Shown: positions 44,881 through 58,100 of the stretch, piece by piece
Layout of the letters: each line of letters begins with the position of its first letter
Numbering within the stretch: the first letter of the stretch is position 1
DNA from: Nematostella vectensis
Lineage: Eukaryota; Cnidaria; Anthozoa; Actiniaria; Edwardsiidae
Reading direction: 5' to 3'
Assembly (NCBI RefSeq): GCF_932526225.1
Contig: NC_064048.1
Span: 8,208,515-8,272,514 of the forward strand
Length of the DNA: 64,000 nt
Notes under the pieces: model-generated
Told to the model about the DNA's origin: nothing
Database searches by the model: none
Seen by the model: the letters and a program-made list of their open reading frames with translations, nothing else
Made by a program: the position numbers and the translations under genes

Positions 44881-46282
44881 TCGGGGTCCAGTATCCATCA
44901 AATCGCGAGCTCTGATTGGCTCTTGTGAGGTCCGGTATCCTACGATCCGGACCTCGCGAAACCAGACCGCTCACCTCCAAAGCTCGAAATAATGAGTTGA
45001 TTTTCAAAATGACCATCGAAAACTGGCTTTTTACTATCAAGGTTATAGATATTCACACTAAAACGACATTTTTATTATTTAGAATCATTGACTTTACGGA
45101 AAATCGGCTTCAAATTCCCTGTGTTTTGACAATTTCCCGCCATAATGATTTTGCAAGGCGCGCGACAATTTTAATTTCGCTGAAATTTTATTTTTGATAG
45201 AAAAATAAAAAGCAGCAAATCGTCTCTTCATATGAAAAAAAAAACCGACAAATCACTCTAGGAATTTACCTGCATAACCAGTAACATATCCACATTCAAG
45301 AGAAGTTCGTTAGTGAATATATCTTATCGTCTAGGGAGGATTTAAAGCAAAAGAAGACATTTCTGCGATCAATTCGAGTTACGTATCAATTTGGACTAAA
45401 TTATTTAAAAAAATTGTTGGTCAAAACTCCGAGAATATATTCATTGGAGGTTCTGTGTTTCAAGAGGATTAAAAGCATTGTGTGGAAATACAAAACGAAC
45501 CCGATGGAAATGGTTTTTTTTTTTTGTGCGTGACTCGGCATTGAGCAGGACCATAAAATGGCGGAGTGATTGGCCTTCTTTACAATCCCGATAGCGAAGA
45601 TGTCTGCAGAGATTTCTACTGTGGATACAAACACGTAGGAGGGCGTTAGGCACAAAACAGAACAGAGTCAGAAAATAACTTAAAATTCGAATATCCGAGT
45701 TTTGCAAAAACCAAAACCGAAAAACCGCAGTAATTTTGAGACAAAACCGCATCATACTTCTATGAGGAGAATAGATTAATCGAGCGCTATACTTTTTTAA
45801 GAACATCTACCTGAGATTTCCCCAGATCCTAAAAACATTTCTAACATATCGAGAAGAAACATGATTTGGGTTTCCTGTGGCAAAACTTCGGAAGTTAAAA
45901 ACCGGAAGCGCTTCTACTTCTCCTCAGTCTCCCTCCTCCGCAATTCCCCCACAGGTAACCCGTTCTTTTCCTTCCTTTCTTTTCAATGCGGATTTGCCCG
46001 CTGAGGAGGCTATAATAAAGCGATTGCAAATTCGTTTTTTAGTGATATCCACAATAAACAGCTTTCGGCCTCTCGTGATCCAACTTGTCTCGACAATGTT
46101 TATCCTGGATATCACAAAAAAGATTAATCCAAAAGCTTTGCAAACAGAATGTATTTGTGCCTCACTCGCGAATAGAAATGAACCAATCAGAGAACAGAAC
46201 AGATGTTTTAAATTTCCGCGGAAAAAAAAATTACCTCGTCTAGAACAGAGGGGAATTTGTTGCTTTTGCTTTTGTTGTTGTC

Positions 46283-46313
<31 letters not shown>

Positions 46314-46930
46314 GCTGTTGTTGTTGTTGTTGCTGTTGTTGGAAGGGAAGTGCAATTATGAGCTATTTCCTGAGTAAAAAAAATGTTGAATATGTCTACC
46401 ACTTTGTCATTTCATTTATATGACTTGTTTGCCAAATCTGTTTTGAAATGCCAATGCATTTTTTATGCGAGGATTAAAATACATTTTTTAAGCAAAAGAT
46501 GTCAAGTTGAAGGGGGTTTTGTGTATTTTTACGCGTGAAACGTATACAGTAGGTGATTACAGACGACCGTAATTATGATAAGTAGATACATTAGAATTCC
46601 ATTGTGGCCCATACGTTGTTTAGTTAACCTATCACGTTTGACAGGGAAATCTAAAACGCTCGAATTGCTTAGCCAAGCAGTTCCTATTTTTAGCAGATTG
46701 ACCTGCCGCGTCCCTTTTTAAGTGGTATTTGACAATCGGAATTTGGCCACCAATTCTCGGTTCGTACTTCTTAACGAAGGAAGGAAAGTTAGGTCTGAGT
46801 TTATACAAGGTTTGCCCTAAGTAGGCTTCAGACCTAGCCGTCGGTAGAATTAGTTTTAGTACGAGTTTGACTGCAAAAATGGTTGGAATGCTGTCAATCA
46901 TAATAATCACGTGTGTAGCTTGCCATGCGC
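44880..46930. other. No gene recognised; (TTG)n at 46262-46340
   Basis: ggtccggtatcctacgatc and ccggacctcgcg near 44930-44960 suggest a small inverted-repeat relic. A TTG/TGC microsatellite explains the Leu-rich, Cys-rich and Asn-rich ORFs in all frames at 46.2-46.4 kb. Confidence 0.6.
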
Positions 46931-46938
46931 ACTAGCAG

Positions 46939-47246
46939 TGTAACAAGTTAGTGTGTGACATCCTTAGTCAGAAGCAACATTGTAAACATTACGTAAGTCA
47001 CGGCAGACCAAGGGTAACCGACTGGCACACCCACCTAGGAAGGTCAACCCTCGTACACCCATTGGTTAAACTCTATCTTATCCAAACAGTGCTAAAAACC
47101 CCTCGGGATGTCAAGGTCGGTTATCCTAAAAAGGACGGAGTATATAAAAAGGGGTGCGTACCGAAGTCCCCAAGACACACACACAAACACATCTTGTAAA
47201 AACCGGTCCCTCCCCCAGCCAAGTGTGTCATAGCCGTTTTGTTACA
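46939..47246 (+). mobile_element. Candidate solo LTR
   Basis: 308 bp bounded by TGTAACAA and TTGTTACA. It contains a TATA-like gagtatataaaaagg at about 47138, followed about 35-60 bases on by a CA-rich stretch and a pyrimidine-rich stretch. This layout fits an LTR promoter. No flanking 5-bp duplication is evident, which keeps the call tentative. Confidence 0.4.
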
Positions 47247-47941
47247 TCTGGTCTGATAGAACACGAAAGATAGTTGTTACAGAAGTATCTATCAAGTGTT
47301 ACGATTTTAATTTATTTTCAGAAGCACCATATGGCAACAAATTCTTGTTTCAATTTATACAACTGTCTTGATTTTGTAGACTTTATACGACAACGTTTTT
47401 TAGAAACCAACTAAACCGAAAGAAAACAGTTTTTGATGATTGATTGCCGTTATTAGTTTGGTTTGCATCGTTGCACACATATATTGTTTGTTAAATATGA
47501 TTGTTCTTTTCATCAGCACGATGCCATAGCGTTTTGCTAATCTAGAAAAGCAATTAAATAAGACCAATCACGCCGCCATTTTATGCTCCCGCTCAATGGC
47601 GAGACACACAAAGCACCATTTCCATCGGCTAATTCAAGCAAGTAGCCAATATATTTTAAATCATATATCCTCAATAACATTCGTACACTGTTTTTTGAAG
47701 GTTCCTTGCGAATAAATCCCTGTTTTTCAGTGATAAACAATAACAAAGGAGTAAGTGATTGACATTCTTTAATCACGCCTAATACCACTTACAACAAGTA
47801 TGAATATTAATGAGCAGTTTATAAATTAAAGTGGGTGGTTTTGGGACATTTATCCAGTTTGCTGTTGGAGGAATCTGGTGCTAGCTCTAAGTTCCCGGTA
47901 AGTCGTTCGTCATTCTCAGTCGAGTCAAGCTTTGTCAGCCA

Positions 47942-48055
47942 TACCTTGGTTCCAGAGCCTCGAACGTCTCTCTATTTAGTGACAAGCGAGCTTGCGACGT
48001 CTCAACCTCGCTGGCCACTGAATAGACAGACGCTCGAGGCTCTGGAACCAGGGTA
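47942..48055. mobile_element. 114-bp MITE with 9-bp target duplication (second copy)
   Basis: Inverted ends taccttggttccagagcctc and, from the right, taccctggttccagagcctc. Flanked by TGTCAGCCA at 47933-47941 and 48056-48064. The ends match the element at 6729, so both belong to one Mutator-like MITE family. Nearly palindromic throughout. Confidence 0.85.
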
Positions 48056-48064
48056 TGTCAGCCA

Positions 48065-49154
48065 CTCCTTTGTTGCTGCTTCCATTTAACATTGATTTAT
48101 GCGATGAAATTTCCAACAACAACAACAAAAAAAAACATGTAAAAGAACCCGGCAGCAGACAGACCTGGAGTTTAAGCGTACAAAAGCTCTTGGGAGTTGG
48201 ACTTAATGGTCGTGGGTCGTGGTTGCGAGGTCTTGGGTCGTGGGTCCCGAATTTTTCAATTCTTTTCGATAAATTTATCTTCTCGTTGTCTTTGTTTACG
48301 AAGTGCGACGTGAGTTTGCATTTGATAACATATATTTGTTGCGGGGTCACTGCGTTAGCATAAAATAACTAAACCCAGGGGGAGGGAGGGAGCACGGCGA
48401 TTTTTACCATAAGGTACATTGATTACTTTGTATTATCAGAGAGTCTATATTGAGAGTACAGTAAGTTTCAAATTAAAATAATTAGTTGACACTGCGCGAA
48501 CTTTTGCACTTTAAACACTTCGGATTTTTCAATATACCTCTGCTATTTGCTCTTTATCAGGAAAGGTTTTCAAGGGAATAAGGAGAATAAATTTGAGATT
48601 GCGAAGACAGAATTGAAGTTAAAACTAAGTTTATAAAAGCGCGCGATTTTTTGTTGAAGAATAGTGTAGGAAAAGTTGTTTTTATACTTTTTAAACCCTT
48701 GCCTAAACGCCCCTATAGAATTTGTAAACTGAAATAGACAAATATTCAATTAGAAAAGTTTTGGACCCGAAAAGTATGTTATTTTGCAAACCATGAACGG
48801 CTTCTACGAGCAAGCGCAGGCACGGCTGACACCGCCTGTCAGAAAGTTTGATGGAAAGAAAATATAACACGAACAACAGCGTGATTTGTTTTAATTTTCT
48901 TTCCAATAAAATTCTTGATAATTACTTTGGATAAAAGCGAGACTTGGTGTATCAACAAGACAATTCCCTGGGCTAAAGAATTCCCCACCCCCCCCCCCCC
49001 CCCCCCCCCCCCCTGGGTACGGGCATGTGTCGTTATGCCTAAGCCAAATAGTGCAAAAGAAATTAAAAACACAGTACTACAGTTTTACTACAGTAAAACT
49101 ACAGTACAGTTCAGAAGTATGTCATCCGCATCTCAGTGCGCAGGTCACTAAACA
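48065..49154. other. Upstream region of the secreted-protein gene
   Basis: No coding sequence seen. Has a poly-C run of about 24 at 48989 and the tandem inverted motif tttactacagtaaaactaca near 49083. No convincing TATA box could be tied to the ATG at 49155. Confidence 0.4.
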
Positions 49155-52100
49155 ATGCGTCCCTCCACGCTTCGCCTCGAAGGACTGGCACTAGCCTTAA
49201 TCGTGCTGGGTTCTCTAACGCGTGAGACCGCTGGCCGTAAGAAAAAGTTCGACGTCCGCCGCGATGATACGGGAACTTGCAAGTATGAAGGCTACAAACC
49301 TGGTGGAGGCATTCCAAACATTAAACCAATCCAGTCGCCCGTATGCCAAGGTAAAAAGATACTTCCAATAACACTATCCGAAAATAGTATCAGCGAAAAA
49401 TTTCGCGATAACAATCACTTGTAGTTGACTGGTTTTTAAAAGCAAAGTCATGTGATAGATATGGTATTTTGTAAGCTTATTTCTCAACATCTAGCTGCAT
49501 GAAGTTTCAGAGTGTCCTAATTAGAGGCGGATAAGGTTTTAGCGAAGGGGGGGGGGGATGTGAGATATGAAGGGGACACAAGTATTCCCCATCCTACCAC
49601 CCCTCCCCTCCCACCCCTCCTCTCCCAACCCCTCCACTCCCACCCCTCCACTCCCACCCCTCCACTCCCACCCCTCAACTCCCACCCCTCCACTCCCACC
49701 CCTCCACTCCCACCCCTCAACTCCCACCCCTCCACTCCCACCCCTCCACTTCCACCCCTTCACTCCCACCACCCCTCCACTCCCACCCCTCCACTCCCAC
49801 CCCTCCACTCCCACCCCTCCACTCCCACCACCCCTCATCTACATCTACATTTATTAAGTCGGTAAAAAGCTTGCGATATCACACCAACCTACCAACCTCT
49901 ACTCCCACCCCTCCACTCCCACCCCTCCACTCCCACCATCCCTACACTCCCACCATCCCTCCACTCCCACCACCCCTCCACTCCCACCCCTCCACTCCCA
50001 CCACCTCTCCCCTCCCACCACCCCTCCACTCCCACCTCTCAACTCCCACCACCCCTCCACTCCCATCCCTCCACTCCCACCATCCCTCCACTCCCAGCAC
50101 CCCTCCACTCCCACCCCTTCACTCCCACCACCCCTCCACTCTCACCATCCCTCCACTCCAACCACCCCTCCCCTCCCACCACCCCTCCACTCCCACCCCT
50201 CCACTAACACCACCCCTCCACTCCCACCCCTCCACTCTCTCCACCCCTCCACTCTTATCCCTCCACTCCCACCACCCCTCCCCTCCCACCACCCCTCCAC
50301 TCCCACCCCTCCACTCCCACCACCCCCCCACTCCCACCCCTCCACTCCCACCACCCCTCCACTCCCACCACCCCTCCACTCCAACCCCTCCACTCCCACC
50401 ACCCCTCCCCTCCCACCACCCCTCCCACCACCCCTCCACTCCCACCCCTCCACTCCCATCCCTCCACTCCCACCCCTCCACTCCCACCCCTCCACTCCCA
50501 CCCCTCCACTCCCACCATCCCTCCACTCCCACCACCCCTCCCCTCCCACCACCCCTCCACTCCCACCACCCCTCCACTCCCACCCCTCCACTCCCACCAC
50601 CCCTCCCCTCCCCTCCCATCACCCCTCCACTCCCACCCCTCCACTCCCACCACCCCTCCACTCCCACCCCTCCAATCCCAACCCTCCACTCCCACCATCC
50701 CTCCACTCCCACCATCCCTCCACTCCCACCATCCCTCCACTCCCACCACCCCTCCACTCCCACCCCTCCACTCCCACCATCCCTCCACTCCAACCACCTC
50801 TCCACTCCCACCACCCCTCCACTCCCACCATCCCTCCACTCCCACCACCTCTCCACTCCCACCACCCCTCCACTCCCATCCCTCCACTCCCACCCCTCCA
50901 CTCCCACCACCCCTCCACTCCCACCCCTCCACTCCCACCACCCCTCCCCTCCCACCACCCCTCCACTCCCACCACCCCTGCACTCCCACCTCTCCACTCC
51001 CACCCCTCCACTCCCACCCCTCCACTCCCACCATCCCTCCACTCCCACCACCCCTCCACTCCCACCCCTCCACTCCCACCACCCCTCCACTCCCACCACC
51101 CCTCCACTCCCACCATCCCTCCACTCCCACCACCCCTCCACTCCCACCCCTCCACTCCCACTCCTCCACTCCCACCATCCCTCCACTCCCACCATCCCTC
51201 CACTCCAACCACCCCTCCACTCCCACCCCTCCACTCCAACCCCTCCACTCCCACCACCCCTCCACTCCCACCACCCCTCCACTCCCATCCCTCCACTCCC
51301 ACCCCTCCACTCCCACCCCTCCACTCCCACCCCTCCACTCCCACCATCCCTCCACTCCCACCACCCCTCCACTCCCACCACCCCTCCACTCCCACCACCC
51401 CTCCACTCCCACCACCCCTCCACTCCCACCACCCCTCCATTCCGACCCCTCCACTCCCACCACCCCTCCACTCCCACCACCCCTTCACTCCCACCACCCC
51501 TCCACTCCCACCCCTCCACTCCCACCCCTGCACTCTCACCACCCCTCCACTCCCACCCCTCCACTCCCACCACCCCTCCACTCCCACCATCCCTCCACTC
51601 CCACCACCCCTCAACTCTCACCCCTCCCCTCCCACCACTCCTCCACTCCCACCCCTCCACTCCCACCACCCCTCCCCTCCCACCACCCCTCCACTCCCAC
51701 CACCCCTCCACTCCCACCCTCCACTCCCACCACCCCTCCCATCACCCCTCCACTCCCACCCCTCCACTCCCACCACCCCTCAACTCTCACCCCTCCCCTC
51801 CCACCACTCCTCCACTCCCATCCCTCCACTCCCACCACCCCTCCCCTCCCACCACCCCTCCACTCCCACCACCCCTCCACTCCCACCTCTCCACTCCCAT
51901 CCCTCCACTCCCACCCCTCCACTCCCACCCCTCCACTCCCACCCCTCCACTCCCACCCCTCCACTCCCACCCCTCCACTCCCACCATCCCTCCACTCCCA
52001 CCACCCCTCCACTCCCACCACCCCTCCACTCCCACCACCCCTCCACTCCCACCACCCCTCCACTCCAACCACCCCTCCACTCCCACCACCCATCCACTCC

Positions 52101-55100
52101 CACCCCTCCACTGCCACTCCTCCACTCCCACCATCCCTCCACTCCCACCATCCCTCCACTCCAACCACCCCTCCACTCCCACCCCTCCACTCCAACCCCT
52201 CCACTCCCACCACCCCTCCACTCCCACCATCCCTCCACTCCCACCACCCCTCCACTCTCACCCCTCCACTCCCACCATCCCTCCACTCCCACCACCCCTC
52301 CACTCCCACCCCTCCACTCCCACCATCCCTCCACTCCCACCACCCCTCCACTCCCACCCCTCCACTCCCACCACCCCTCCACTCCCACCATCCCTCCACT
52401 CCCACCACCCCTCAACTCTCACCCCTCCCCTCCCACCACTCCTCCACTCCCACCCCTCCACTCCCACCACCCCTCCCCTCCCACCACCCCTCCACTCCCA
52501 CCACCCCTCCACTCCCACCCTCCACTCCCACCACCCCTCCCATCACCCCTCCACTCCCACCCCTCCACTCCCACCACCCCTCAACTCTCACCCCTCCCCT
52601 CCCACCACTCCTCCACTCCCATCCCTCCACTCCCACCACCCCTCCCCTCCCACCACCCCTCCACTCCCACCACCCCTCCACTCCCACCTCTCCACTCCCA
52701 TCCCTCCACTCCCACCCCTCCACTCCCACCCCTCCACTCCCACCCCTCCACTCCCACCCCTCCACTCCCACCCCTCCACTCCCACCATCCCTCCACTCCC
52801 ACCACCCCTCCACTCCCACCACCCCTCCACTCCCACCACCCCTCCACTCCCACCACCCCTCCACTCCCACCACCCCTCCACTCCCACCACCCCTCCACTC
52901 CCACCACCCCTCCACTCCCACCACCCCTCCACTCCCACCACCCCTCCACTCCCACCATCCCTCCACTCCCACCACCCCTCCACTCCCACCCCTCCACTCC
53001 CACCATCCCTCCACTCCCACCACCCCTCCACTCCCATCCCTCTACACCCCCGTCCACTCCCACCCCTCCACTCCCACCATCCCTCCACTCCCGCCATCCC
53101 TCCACTCCCACCACCCCTCCACTCCCACCCCTCCACTCCCACCCCTCCACTCCCACCATCCCTCCACTCCCACCATCCCTCCACTCCCACCACCCCTCCA
53201 CTCCCACCCCTCCACTCCCACCCCTCCACTCCCACCATCCCTCCACTCCCACCACCCCTCCACTCCCACCCCTCCGTTCCCACCACCCCTCCACTCCCAC
53301 CATCCCTCCACTCCCACCACCCCTCCACTCTCACCCCTCCACTCCCACCATCCCTCCACTCCCACCACCCCTCCACTCCCACCCCTCCACTCCCACCATC
53401 CCTCCACTCCCACCACCCCTCCACTCCCACCCCTCCACTCCCACCATCCCTCCACTCCCACCACCCCTCCCCTCCCACCACCCCTCCACTCCCACCATCC
53501 CTCCACTCCCACCCCTCCACTCCCACCATCCCTCCACTCCCACCACCCCTCCCCTCCCAACCCCTCCACACCCACCCCTCCACTCCCACCCCTCCACTCC
53601 CACGCCACCACTCCCACCCCTCCACTCCCACCCCTCCACTCCCACCCCTGCTCTCCCACCCCTCCACTCCCACCATTCCCCCTTCTCGTGAACGCTCAGT
53701 CTGCTAGTCTCAATTTCCGTTTTCAGGTTTTACCAACTCCCTGGGGTTTGTTTCCGGTATAATTGGCCAGTCTACGGGCGCGGGAAGGGCTCTGTCTACA
53801 GTTGCCACGCTTGTCGAGAAGACCGCCAAAGTCGCCAAGGTCCTGAGTGCCGGTTTTGGAGTATTTGCTGCAGCTTTCAGTATCATCTCTACCTTTTCGA
53901 GACCGACACCTAACGACATCTTAAAAAGGGTGAGAACATTTAGCCTCGCTCTGTAGTTTACAGAATAGAATAAACAAAGAAAATGATCTCAAGCATTTCG
54001 CGGTAGAAGGAATGTGATAGAGCGTGCAAACAAAATATTACTGGGTCCAGAACGGTACCTGCAAATCGTTTCTTTTGTTAATTTTTCATTTTTCGTTCTT
54101 GAAAATGAGGTTTTATTAAGTTTGCAAATTAGATACAAGGTCTCTAAGGGACTATTTTCAAACAGGTTGACAAGGCTTTCGAGAAGCTTACAGACGACAT
54201 GAACAATCGGCTGAAAAAGATGGAGGGATACGTGGACGGAAAAATTATCCAGCTGGAACAACGACATGTCAATAACGAGTTTGCTGCTCTGAAGGTAGGA
54301 GCTCTTGACCTATTCTATATAATGCAATTCATACTTTCTAGCACCTGAGCGTAGCCTAAAGGCTAGAGGGGTTCTTGGCTGCCTCATCTAATCCCCTATT
54401 TTCAGCTCAACACTAGAAGCGACAGAACAGAAACCTTTCTTTCAGATATCCCGAGATAACCCGGGAAAGGGTAAGGCCCATGAATGTTGCAATTAAATGA
54501 AATCCTTTTGTTGGGACACTTGGTTTATTGGACTTTGTATTATGTGACTCGATATCTTTTTGCTATTTACTGAGCTCCGTCTGCCCTCCTATCCGATGCT
54601 ATAGGGTTTAAGGCTTTTTCAGCATCTGGAAATTTTAAGACATTGAATTAGGAATGATAAGAGCATTGTGAAGTTCATGTCAATCGAACAATATTCTTTT
54701 TGTATCCTTTTATTGACTTCCCCCCCTGCAAATTTTTCTCTTCTCTCCCGCCCCTACCCCCTCCCTCTCTAGTAGCCTTGTTCCGCCTCGTCCTCGCGCC
54801 TGATTATGCCCTTGGTTCCTGTGGATAGTTATAAACTAAAGGCACGCAATCCTTGGAATAGCAAGGGATGCACAATAGCGAGTGTCACACACTAGCTTAT
54901 AACGATAACATGATATGTTGATTTCAGAGGTTTCTTAAAAACTGCATGCACGAGACCACTGAGTCCGCAGTACGAAGGTGCCAGAGGAACTCCGTTATGG
55001 ATATTGACGCGGCGTGGCCTAAATTTCAAAGGTTGAAAAGCCAGTTCAGCATAAACTCAAAGAAGATCTCAATGAATGATATCAAAAGGCTGGAGGCCGC

Positions 55101-58100
55101 ATTGATTCCGTTCAGAGACTTCGCAAGTCTGCATCTCTTTGTTCTCCAATTGCTGATCAACTCGTACAAAAAAGATCATGATACCAGGGTAATTATCAAC
55201 GGTGGTGGGGGTTGATATCGTATGCCACCTACATGGCATTATCTCCAAAGCCCGATTGTCTAATGATGTTATTATGATGACGCTTTGTTGCACCCCTTTG
55301 GCACTTTCCATTCCATTCCATTTTGGTTTGTCTTAAGATGTTTATGGATTTTTAAGTTATTGAATTTATGGGCGACGTTATTGTGGTTGGCTAGCATGAT
55401 TTTTTTTAATAATCATGGGCAACAACCCGTCACATTTGTGGTTTGGTATCTATTATGAACGAGGTGTTCTTGCATTAATGGTTGTTATTATACATTTAGG
55501 GTTGATACGAAGGCAATGATCCTTGGAGGAGAGGGGGCCATAGCATGAACCCGTGACGCTAATTTACTAATAGGATTTCGACGATATTGTGTGCACGACG
55601 TCTTGAACTTTCTTATGGGCAGTTTTATTTTTTTTATTTAATTGAATGTTTTTTTAGTATTACATATATATGGCATAAAAATATTGAAGAAAATCCATCT
55701 GATATATTTCTTTGTAGTATATACTTATCTTTATCTAAATTATGCTTTCTCTCAACAGGAGAAAAATGACCGTCTAAAGCTTTACATGAACACGCTGAAT
55801 GACCGAGGAATGCTCTACAGCAAGTACGCGAGATGGGCTTACGAACGGATCTACTATGAGCAGGTACGGGGGAGAACAGGGGAGGGGAGGATCCTAACAT
55901 ACGCCTGGCGCAATATCTCGCTACTTAGTGATTCGGTTGTTAGGCGCGTGAGCGATCATCCGGGAACTTCATGCCTTGCCTAAATTCTTTCCATTTCACA
56001 AACATACATACATACATACATAAACTTTATTTAAGTGTCAAAAAGTGTTTAGCTACAAAAGCTAATTGTGGACACTATAAAAAAAAAATAATCAGATAAT
56101 TAGTAAATAATATGATTTAGAATCTAATCTAGCTATATTTAAAATATTAAAAATATTATAGAAAACTATACGTATTATACATATTGATATAATATATTAT
56201 ATACACACAAACACTATATAGACGAACTATCACAGGCGTAGATACAAGTAAACAGACATGTGTATACAAATAGACACAAGAACAACCAAACAAACAAACA
56301 AGCAACATATAAATAAATAACAAAGCAAATTAATATAAAAATATGTTACAAGGGTGGTGCACACTCCTCATGTGCCCGACCGCCAGACAGCACACGGGAC
56401 CACCCCACGCGCCCACCCCACTAGGATGAGCATGCGATGAAGTCACATGCGCCATCCAGCAGGCCAAGCACATCAAGAGTGCGCACTCCCGTCCTAAAAG
56501 CCTGTAGGCTGGTCTTATTACGAAGTTCCTGACTTATTTTACCCCAAATATAGGGGACTAGAAACTTTATGCTGTGTCTACCATATGTGATTGTATTAAA
56601 TCTTGGAGCAGGAAAATCGCTCCTCAAGTTGTAACTCCTGTCTTGCTGAAAAAATATACTTTGAATATGCTCAGGAGCTAGGGAATTTCTAACTTTGTAC
56701 ATTAATATAAGAATGTCTTGTAATCTTCTATTCTCTAAGCTTGACAATCGCCCTCTCTTTAAAAGTTCAGCATAAGTGTCAGTTCTGTTATTAAATATTG
56801 CGCGTAGAGCCCTCTCTTGAACTCTCTCTAACTTTCTAGCATCAGCGGCTTTACAAAAGTGCCATACCGTGTGACAATATGTGAGATTGGGTAAAATTGC
56901 TGATTTATAAAGTTGTAATTTGGCGTCTACTGGGATTAGATTTCTAAGCCTTACCAACACACCAACTTTTTGGCTTGCTTTCTTACATATTTCACTGATA
57001 TGAAGACTATAGTTCAGCTTATCATCAAGAGTCACTCCTAGCAGTTTCATTTCAGTAGACGATTTAATTATTTCTTCATCAATCTTAACCTGTATAGATA
57101 GGTTGTCTTTATTTCTGTTTTTTCTGCCTAGCAACATCAAGCTATATTTATCATAGTTCCCTTTGAGGAAATTATCTTTATACCATTGTGATATCTTATG
57201 TCCTTCTTCGTTCTTGGTCCATTGATGTTCCTCCTGTTTATTAATGACATGCAGGAGAACTTGGAATGCACTTTAAGGCTATTTGCTGATGATGCCCTGC
57301 TGTACCACCAAATTACACATGACGATGATAACCTAGTCTTGCAGAGGGACTTGGACAGAGTGGGGCTATGGGCCGAAAGATGGCAAATGGTTTTTAACCC
57401 TACCAAATGTTACAAAATGTCAGTCTACAGAAATAAATCACCAGTACTGAAAGATTATACTTTATATAATCAGAAACTCTCAGGTGTTAAACAGCATCCC
57501 TACCTGGGCGTTTTGCTGTCTGATGATTTACGGTGGAATTTTCAAGTAAACAAGATCGTAAACAAGGCTAACTCAACACTTGGATTCATAAAAAGGAACT
57601 TGTATTCATGTTCTGAGGACACCAAGCGTGTAGCCTATGTTACACTTGTAAGGTCACATCTAGAATATGCAGCTGCTGTATGGGACCCTTATAGACAGGA
57701 TCAAGTGGACAAGATTGAAGCAGTCCAGCGACGTGCGGTGAGATTCATAAAGCGGGATTACGACTGGAACTCTAGTGTTACAATAATGAGACAATCCCTT
57801 TCTTTGGATCTGCTGAGTGAGAGGAGAAAGGCTCACCGTGTAAAAATGTTTTATTTATCAGTAAATAATGGCATTGCATTGCCGATACCTAATTATTATC
57901 AACGTTCAATGCGTCATACTCGAAGTTATTCAAGTAATACATTTATACAGCCTAAGGCACGTCACGATTATTATTTATATAGTTTCTTTCCCAGAACAAT
58001 CAAAGATTGGAACAATTTATCAATTGAACTTAGAGAAGAAAATAGTTATTCATCTTTTTGTAATAACGTAAACAAGTTCATCGCCTAATTTTTATTATCA

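Noticed and set aside
45877-46377. 166-codon ORF
   Set aside because: The C-terminal third is a TTG microsatellite and the rest has no recognisable domain.
49871-53707. A 1278-codon plus-strand ORF (Pro/His/Ser/Thr-rich) and several long minus-strand Gly/Trp/Glu-rich ORFs
   Set aside because: They are translations of a 14/17-bp minisatellite that lacks stop codons. Overlapping frames on both strands are open at once, and the true gene splices over this region.
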